Assembly (NCBI GenBank): GCA_023436715.1
Contig: JAEZIJ010000214.1
Location: 1 to 54,590, forward strand
Direction of reading: 5' to 3'
Source of the DNA: Acidobacteriota bacterium
Lineage (GTDB): Bacteria; Acidobacteriota; Terriglobia; Bryobacterales; Bryobacteraceae
DNA length: 54,590 bases
Within the stretch, counting starts at the first letter, position 1. Every line of letters starts with the position of its first letter. Shown here piece after piece: positions 50,759 to 54,590 of this stretch. Below the pieces are notes generated by a model. That model had not been told where the DNA came from and searched no databases. It saw only the letters and a program-made list of their open reading frames with translations. The translations under genes were made by a program, and so were the position numbers.

Positions 50759-52258
50759 TCAGCGCACCTCGCTTGCGGTCCATTGGAGTTCAGGTTGCGG
50801 GGAAAGCACGGCTCCGGGGGCGTTGGCCTCTGTGGCCGGAGCCGGCTGGAAAGCTGCATCATTGCCCATGTTGCAGGTCTTCTTTTCGAGAATTCGATGG
50901 AGGGAATCGGCGAATGAGGCGATTGTCAGCGGATTCTCCTCCGAGCGGAACTTACGGGTGAGGTCTATGAAAGCCGAGTCCGACAAGGGAATGCGTAACA
51001 GCCAGGCTCCGCGCTCGCATTTCTCGAGGCGCTCTTCGTAACAGGCGCCTCCGAACTTGAGCGTGACCGAACTGAAGCCGAGTTCGCGAGCGGCGTCGCG
51101 AACGGACAACCAGCAGCCGTCGACCGTCTCCGCCGCCGCGAGCGATTCCTCGAAGCTGCGGAGGCGGATCTGTTCGTCAACCTGAGCCCTGAGTGCCGTC
51201 AGCCGAAGCAGCCGGGCGGCAATTCCGAGTTCGTGATATCCGAGGCATTGCACGCCGCTCCATGCGGCGGCGCAGAACAAGACGAGGATAACGCCCCCAA
51301 ACTCCTGCCGCACGACGGTTTGCAGCACTGCGAAACAGGCCGCCAGTCCGCTTGCTCCGTAGAGGAGGAGAGCGACGCGCCGCGGGGTCAGTCCCCGGTC
51401 CAGGAGGCGGTGATGGATGTGGCCGCGGTCGGCGCCGAAGATCGGGCGGCGCCGCAGGAACCGGCGGACTATGGCAAGAGAGGTGTCGAGCAGCGGAATC
51501 GCCAGAGCCATCAGCGGGGCGGTCATCCCGAGCATCGTGACGGATTTCTGCGACCACATTACGCCGTAGCAGCCCAGCACGAAGCCGATCCAGAGACTGC
51601 CGGCATCGCCAAGAAACACGGAGGCGGGATTGAAATTGTAGCGGAGGAAACCCAGCAGCGCGCCGGCCAGCGGCGCGCTAGCCAGGACCAAGCCAAAGTC
51701 GCCGCGCAGCAGTGCGGCCACGAACATGGTCAGGGTGGCAAAAAGGCCGACGCCGGATGCGACGCCGTCCGTTCCGTCAATCAGGTTGAACGCATTCGTG
51801 CAGGCGAGCAACCAGACGATGGTGATCGGGACGGCCCACCAGTGGCCAATCGTGTGCCCGGCTATGTTCCCGATACGAACGCCGGCCCAGCAGGCGACGG
51901 CCGCCGCGGCAAGTTCACAGGCGATTTTCTGCCTGGGCTTAAGGCCGATGATGTCGTCCACGAGCCCGGTGAGGAAGATAATCGTGGCCGCCGGAAAGAT
52001 CCTCCAAACAAGTTGGAGCGCCCCCGGAGCTGAGTTGAACTCATGCAGAGGAGTGGAGACCAACAGTAAGAGCGACACCGCATAGGCGATGTAGATCGGA
52101 ATGCCGCCGATGCGGGGGACGGGGACCGTGTGAAGTTTACGCTTGCTGTCGGGCTCATCCAGCCATCCGATCCGACGCGCCATTTCACGCAAAACCGGGG
52201 TCAGCGTCAGCGACAAGGCAAACGAGCAGACGATCAGAAAGACCGGCAAGAACATCAT
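50759..52258 (-). CDS. WecA/MraY-family polyprenyl-phosphate sugar-1-phosphate transferase
   Basis: 499 residues with about ten membrane helices. It would transfer a HexNAc-1-phosphate from a UDP-sugar to undecaprenyl phosphate and start a surface polysaccharide. Family motifs: HTVPVPRIGGIPIYIAY, LTGLVDDIIGLKPRQK (Asp-rich), NAFNLIDGTDGVASG, FLGDAGSLWIGFV and RGHIHHRLLDRGL (HxHH of WecA/TagO-like members, not MraY). After the last helix (about residue 330) there is a cytoplasmic tail of about 160 residues with no recognised domain (QVDEQIRLRSFEESLAAAET and onward). It is first of the minus-strand set with the GNAT-like and DUF2341 genes. Confidence 0.92.
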   Translation of the reverse strand: MMFLPVFLIVCSFALSLTLTPVLREMARRIGWLDEPDSKRKLHTVPVPRIGGIPIYIAYAVSLLLLVSTPLHEFNSAPGALQLVWRIFPAATIIFLTGLVDDIIGLKPRQKIACELAAAAVACWAGVRIGNIAGHTIGHWWAVPITIVWLLACTNAFNLIDGTDGVASGVGLFATLTMFVAALLRGDFGLVLASAPLAGALLGFLRYNFNPASVFLGDAGSLWIGFVLGCYGVMWSQKSVTMLGMTAPLMALAIPLLDTSLAIVRRFLRRRPIFGADRGHIHHRLLDRGLTPRRVALLLYGASGLAACFAVLQTVVRQEFGGVILVLFCAAAWSGVQCLGYHELGIAARLLRLTALRAQVDEQIRLRSFEESLAAAETVDGCWLSVRDAARELGFSSVTLKFGGACYEERLEKCERGAWLLRIPLSDSAFIDLTRKFRSEENPLTIASFADSLHRILEKKTCNMGNDAAFQPAPATEANAPGAVLSPQPELQWTASEVR

Positions 52259-52810
52259 GATTTGGCTGCCTCCGATGGGAATTGGTGTTCGGGGTGCGAC
52301 TCGCCCGGCCTATGTGGGGATAGAACTCCGAGCGTAATTCTTACTCTCGCCTTGAGCAAACATTACATGGTCAAAGCCGGTTTGGATCCGAGTGCGGGAC
52401 CCGCATACGAGTGATTCGCCCGCAGCGTGCGCGGGTATTCCAGATATTCGGATGTGGCTAACTGAGACGCTCGCGAACAAAAGATTAGGGCGGGAATCGG
52501 GGGCCTGAAAGTGGCCTCATGGATGCAAGTCAGGCTCCCGCCCGAATGCGAGTTCCCGGTGTGTGTGGGAACCGTTAGCCTTACGAACACGCGCATGTTG
52601 CCCACGTCTTCTGCCCAGAGCCTGGCCATCCACGAGGCGCCGATCCTTGTGAACGGCTGTTGCGCCGGCGCGGAAATGCGGCTACCCCCGGCGGGCGTTC
52701 GCGCCGACTGAGGGGAGCGAGGGACCTGAAGGTCTCCTGACAGACAAGAGAGTAGTGCCAGCACTGAGCACTACTCAGCACGAATTGTCCATCACTAGGA
52801 GAAAGAAGTC
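52259..52810 (+). promoter_or_regulatory. Gene-free 552-nt divergent region with a foldable leader of the GH18 gene
   Basis: No gene is supported. The right part can fold strongly. A two-part stem at 52488-52543 has GGGCGGGA (52488-52495) paired with TCCCGCCC (52536-52543), and GCCTGA (52503-52508) with TCAGGC (52530-52535). A hairpin GTTCCC/GGGAAC lies at 52552-52572, a GGCGCG/CGCGCC pair at 52667-52705, and a 9-bp hairpin GAGTAGTGC/GCACTACTC at 52750-52776, just before the AGGAG ribosome site. It does not match a riboswitch class I know. No confident promoter boxes for either gene were found. Confidence 0.45.
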
Positions 52811-54590
52811 TTGCGATTGAAGAAGCTGTTGTGTCTGTTGGCCGTTGTGCCGCTGCTTGTCAGCACCTGTTTTGCGGGGGCGCCCCCCGGATTCTGGAGC
52901 ATCATCCACCTCATGGGGGTGGATTGGAGATCCTTCAACGAATTCGACTGGGACGCCTTCACCCACGTGAGTTTTGGCGGAATCCAACCGAATCCGGACG
53001 GTACGATTTATGACTGGACCGGGATGTCCCAATCGGACGTGAGCGCTTTTACGAGCGCCGCTCACAGCCGCGGCGTCAAGGTTCACATTCTTGTGCTCTG
53101 CTCGGGCAGCGGCAGCTGTTCGTGGGACGGGGCGACGAGCCCGGCCAACGTGAACACGTTTGCCACCAACCTCGTCAATTACATGAATTCCCGCGGCTTC
53201 GATGGGATCAACGTGGACTGGGAGGGAGGCTTCAATGCCACGCTCGAGAACCAGCTTAAGTCCCTCATCAGCCTGTTGCGGGCGAAGATGCCCGGCAAGG
53301 AACTGGTGGCGGAATTCGACGACAAGTCCGCCCGGCGCGCAGCGATGAACGCCGCCAATCTGGACCAGATCCACATCATGACTTACGACATGTGCGGACC
53401 GGCGTTCGGCTACACAGAGGTTTGGCATTGTTCCGCGACCATGGACGCGCGCCCGTCGGATTGGCTGGCAAGCAATGCGCAGCGGGCGGTGAACTCCTAT
53501 ATCTCCGCCGGATGCCCGGCGAACAAGCTCACGATCGGCCTGCCGCTGTATGGGTACCGGTGGTCGGGTGTGAGCAACATACTGCAAACCTGGTCCACAC
53601 CGCCTTCGCTCTCGTTTGTTCCCTTCAACTCTATCGACAGCTATCTTGCGCAGGGTTCCTATCGCTGGGACGACAGCGCCAAGAACCCCTACATCACCCA
53701 GAGCGGGTGGGTTGTGACGTACGATAACGAGGCCTCCGCGCAGAACAAGGTGTCATGGGGCAGATCCTACGGCATTGGCGGGATCACAATGTGGCACCTG
53801 AACTACACGTATAAGCCGGGCGCTCCCAGCGGGCAGAAATATCCCCTGATCGCAGCAGTGAAGACGGCGCTCAACCAAGGGACGACGCCGCCCAGCCCGG
53901 CCTCTGCTCCGACGATTACCCCGAACGGCGGAACGTTTACCAGTTCCGTGACGGTCACGCTCGCATCGGCCACTCCCGGGGCAACGATTCTGTACAGCAC
54001 CGACGGAAGCACGCCGTCGAAAACCTACAGCGGGCCATTCACGCTTACGAGCAGCGCGACGGTAAAGGCGCTCGCGACGGCCTCCGGCATGTCGAACAGC
54101 AGCACCACGAGCGCGGCGTTCACCATCAACGCACCGTCGCAGGCGGCTGCCCCGACGATTACCCCGAACGGCGGAACTTATACCGGCTCGGTCACGGTCA
54201 CCATGGCCTCCGCCACACCGGGAGCGAAACTCGTGTACAGCACCGACGGCTCGGCTCCGTCGATTCCATACACCGCTCCGATCACGCTGGCCGCAAGCGC
54301 CACCGTAAAGGCACAGGCAACGGCGTCCGGCATGACAAACAGCTCCGTCAGCTCCGCCACGTTCACGATCAATCCCGCTCCTCCGGCAACTGCCTTCAAG
54401 AGCATCGCTCATGTCATGGCTCCAGACATGGACGCGATGCAGGAGGTCGATTTCAGCGCGTTTACGCATGTGATGCACGCAGCCGTCGGGCCGGTCGCCA
54501 ATGGAACCCTGGCGATATACATCAGCGATCAGCAATCGGCCAACATGATCGCGCAGGCACACGCCTCGGGCGCAAAGGTCTACGTGACCG
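52811..54590 (+). CDS. Secreted multidomain GH18 chitinase-like protein (runs off the window)
   Basis: At least 593 residues, open at the window end. TTG start at 52811 with AGGAG about 9 nt upstream; an in-frame TAG at 52796 excludes a longer start. Signal peptide LKKLLCLLAVVPLLVSTCFA. First GH18 domain, about residues 22-355: AFTHVSFGGIQPNPDG, RGVKVHILVLCSG, catalytic motif DGINVDWEGG with Glu138, where the middle Asp of DxxDxDxE is Asn134, then QIHIMTYDM and LTIGLPLYGYRW, and GIGGITMWHLNYTY. Two 81-residue beta-sandwich modules of the chitobiase C-terminal type follow (365-526). A second GH18-like domain begins near residue 530 (FKSIAHVMAPDMDAMQEVDF, SAFTHVMHAAVG, HASGAKVYVT). Probable chitin or related glycan hydrolase. 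Confidence 0.9.
   Translation, partial: MRLKKLLCLLAVVPLLVSTCFAGAPPGFWSIIHLMGVDWRSFNEFDWDAFTHVSFGGIQPNPDGTIYDWTGMSQSDVSAFTSAAHSRGVKVHILVLCSGSGSCSWDGATSPANVNTFATNLVNYMNSRGFDGINVDWEGGFNATLENQLKSLISLLRAKMPGKELVAEFDDKSARRAAMNAANLDQIHIMTYDMCGPAFGYTEVWHCSATMDARPSDWLASNAQRAVNSYISAGCPANKLTIGLPLYGYRWSGVSNILQTWSTPPSLSFVPFNSIDSYLAQGSYRWDDSAKNPYITQSGWVVTYDNEASAQNKVSWGRSYGIGGITMWHLNYTYKPGAPSGQKYPLIAAVKTALNQGTTPPSPASAPTITPNGGTFTSSVTVTLASATPGATILYSTDGSTPSKTYSGPFTLTSSATVKALATASGMSNSSTTSAAFTINAPSQAAAPTITPNGGTYTGSVTVTMASATPGAKLVYSTDGSAPSIPYTAPITLAASATVKAQATASGMTNSSVSSATFTINPAPPATAFKSIAHVMAPDMDAMQEVDFSAFTHVMHAAVGPVANGTLAIYISDQQSANMIAQAHASGAKVYVT
53903..54388 (+). repeat. Tandem 243-bp repeat encoding two chitobiase-type C-terminal modules
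   Basis: Units at about 53903-54145 and 54146-54388 share long DNA stretches, for example ccgacgattaccccgaacgg at 53909 and 54152, an offset of exactly 243 nt (81 codons). Protein text repeats as APTITPNGGT, YSTDGS and ATASGM. They act as spacers between the two GH18 domains and could expand or contract by recombination. Confidence 0.85.

Overview
The window is GC-rich, gene-dense bacterial chromosome that best fits an Acidobacteriota genome of the Solibacter/Bryobacter type. The evidence is a complete alternative complex III plus A2-type oxidase operon, a winged-helix membrane regulator of a kind common in that group, DUF1080 and GH29 genes, and dispersed palindromes of the GGCACGGCTGAAGCCGTGCC type. 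This placement is inferred from gene content; no search was run.

Layout. 0.1-6.4 kb: a small ribbon-helix-helix protein, then the rod-shape operon mreB-mreC-mreD-mrdA-rodA. 6.7-10.1 kb: an RNase E/G with a very large acidic insertion and a secreted hypothetical protein. 10.19-10.28 kb: tRNA-Ser(GGA). Its last 19 bases (including CCA) are repeated exactly at 13,830, so 10.26-13.85 kb looks like a small tRNA-targeted island. Its only clear gene is an A-PCP-TE NRPS-like protein whose thioesterase nucleophile is Cys. 13.9-21.5 kb (minus strand): a compact amino-sugar operon encoding a SIS deaminase/isomerase, Na+/solute symporter, ROK-like kinase, PIG-L deacetylase, secreted GH20 hexosaminidase and CBM9-like protein. 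A 22-bp perfect palindrome and a divergent ToxR-like regulator lie upstream. 22.9-26.3 kb (plus): an alpha-L-fucosidase interrupted by an in-frame TGA, a secreted DUF1080 protein and a DUF308 membrane protein. 26.3-32.7 kb (minus): an RND efflux operon (pump, adaptor, TolC). 32.8-33.1 kb: a cluster of REP-like palindromes. 33.2-45.0 kb (plus): a 12-gene respiratory operon, actABCDEF, a small membrane protein, SCO1 and ctaCDEF, mostly with overlapping stop and start codons. 45.1-46.5 kb: a Tat-exported enolase-superfamily protein. 46.8-52.3 kb (minus): a WecA/MraY-type glycosyl-1-phosphate transferase, a GNAT-like protein and a large secreted DUF2341/beta-propeller/FN3 protein truncated inside its repeat array. 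52.8 kb to the end (plus): a secreted multidomain GH18 protein that starts a second GH18 domain as it leaves the window.

How the parts work together. Two neighbourhoods point to chitin or amino-sugar polymer use. The GH18 protein could release oligosaccharides and the GH20 enzyme GlcNAc; the symporter would import it. PIG-L deacetylase, ROK kinase and SIS deaminase could then convert it to fructose-6-phosphate without the usual NagA. Electrons from catabolism would pass from quinol through ACIII to the A2-type oxidase. The most notable items are this NagA-less route with its palindrome and divergent regulator, the tRNA-bounded NRPS-like cargo, the duplicated GH18 polypeptide with a foldable upstream region, and several gene-decay events (fucosidase stop codon, FN3-array deletion).
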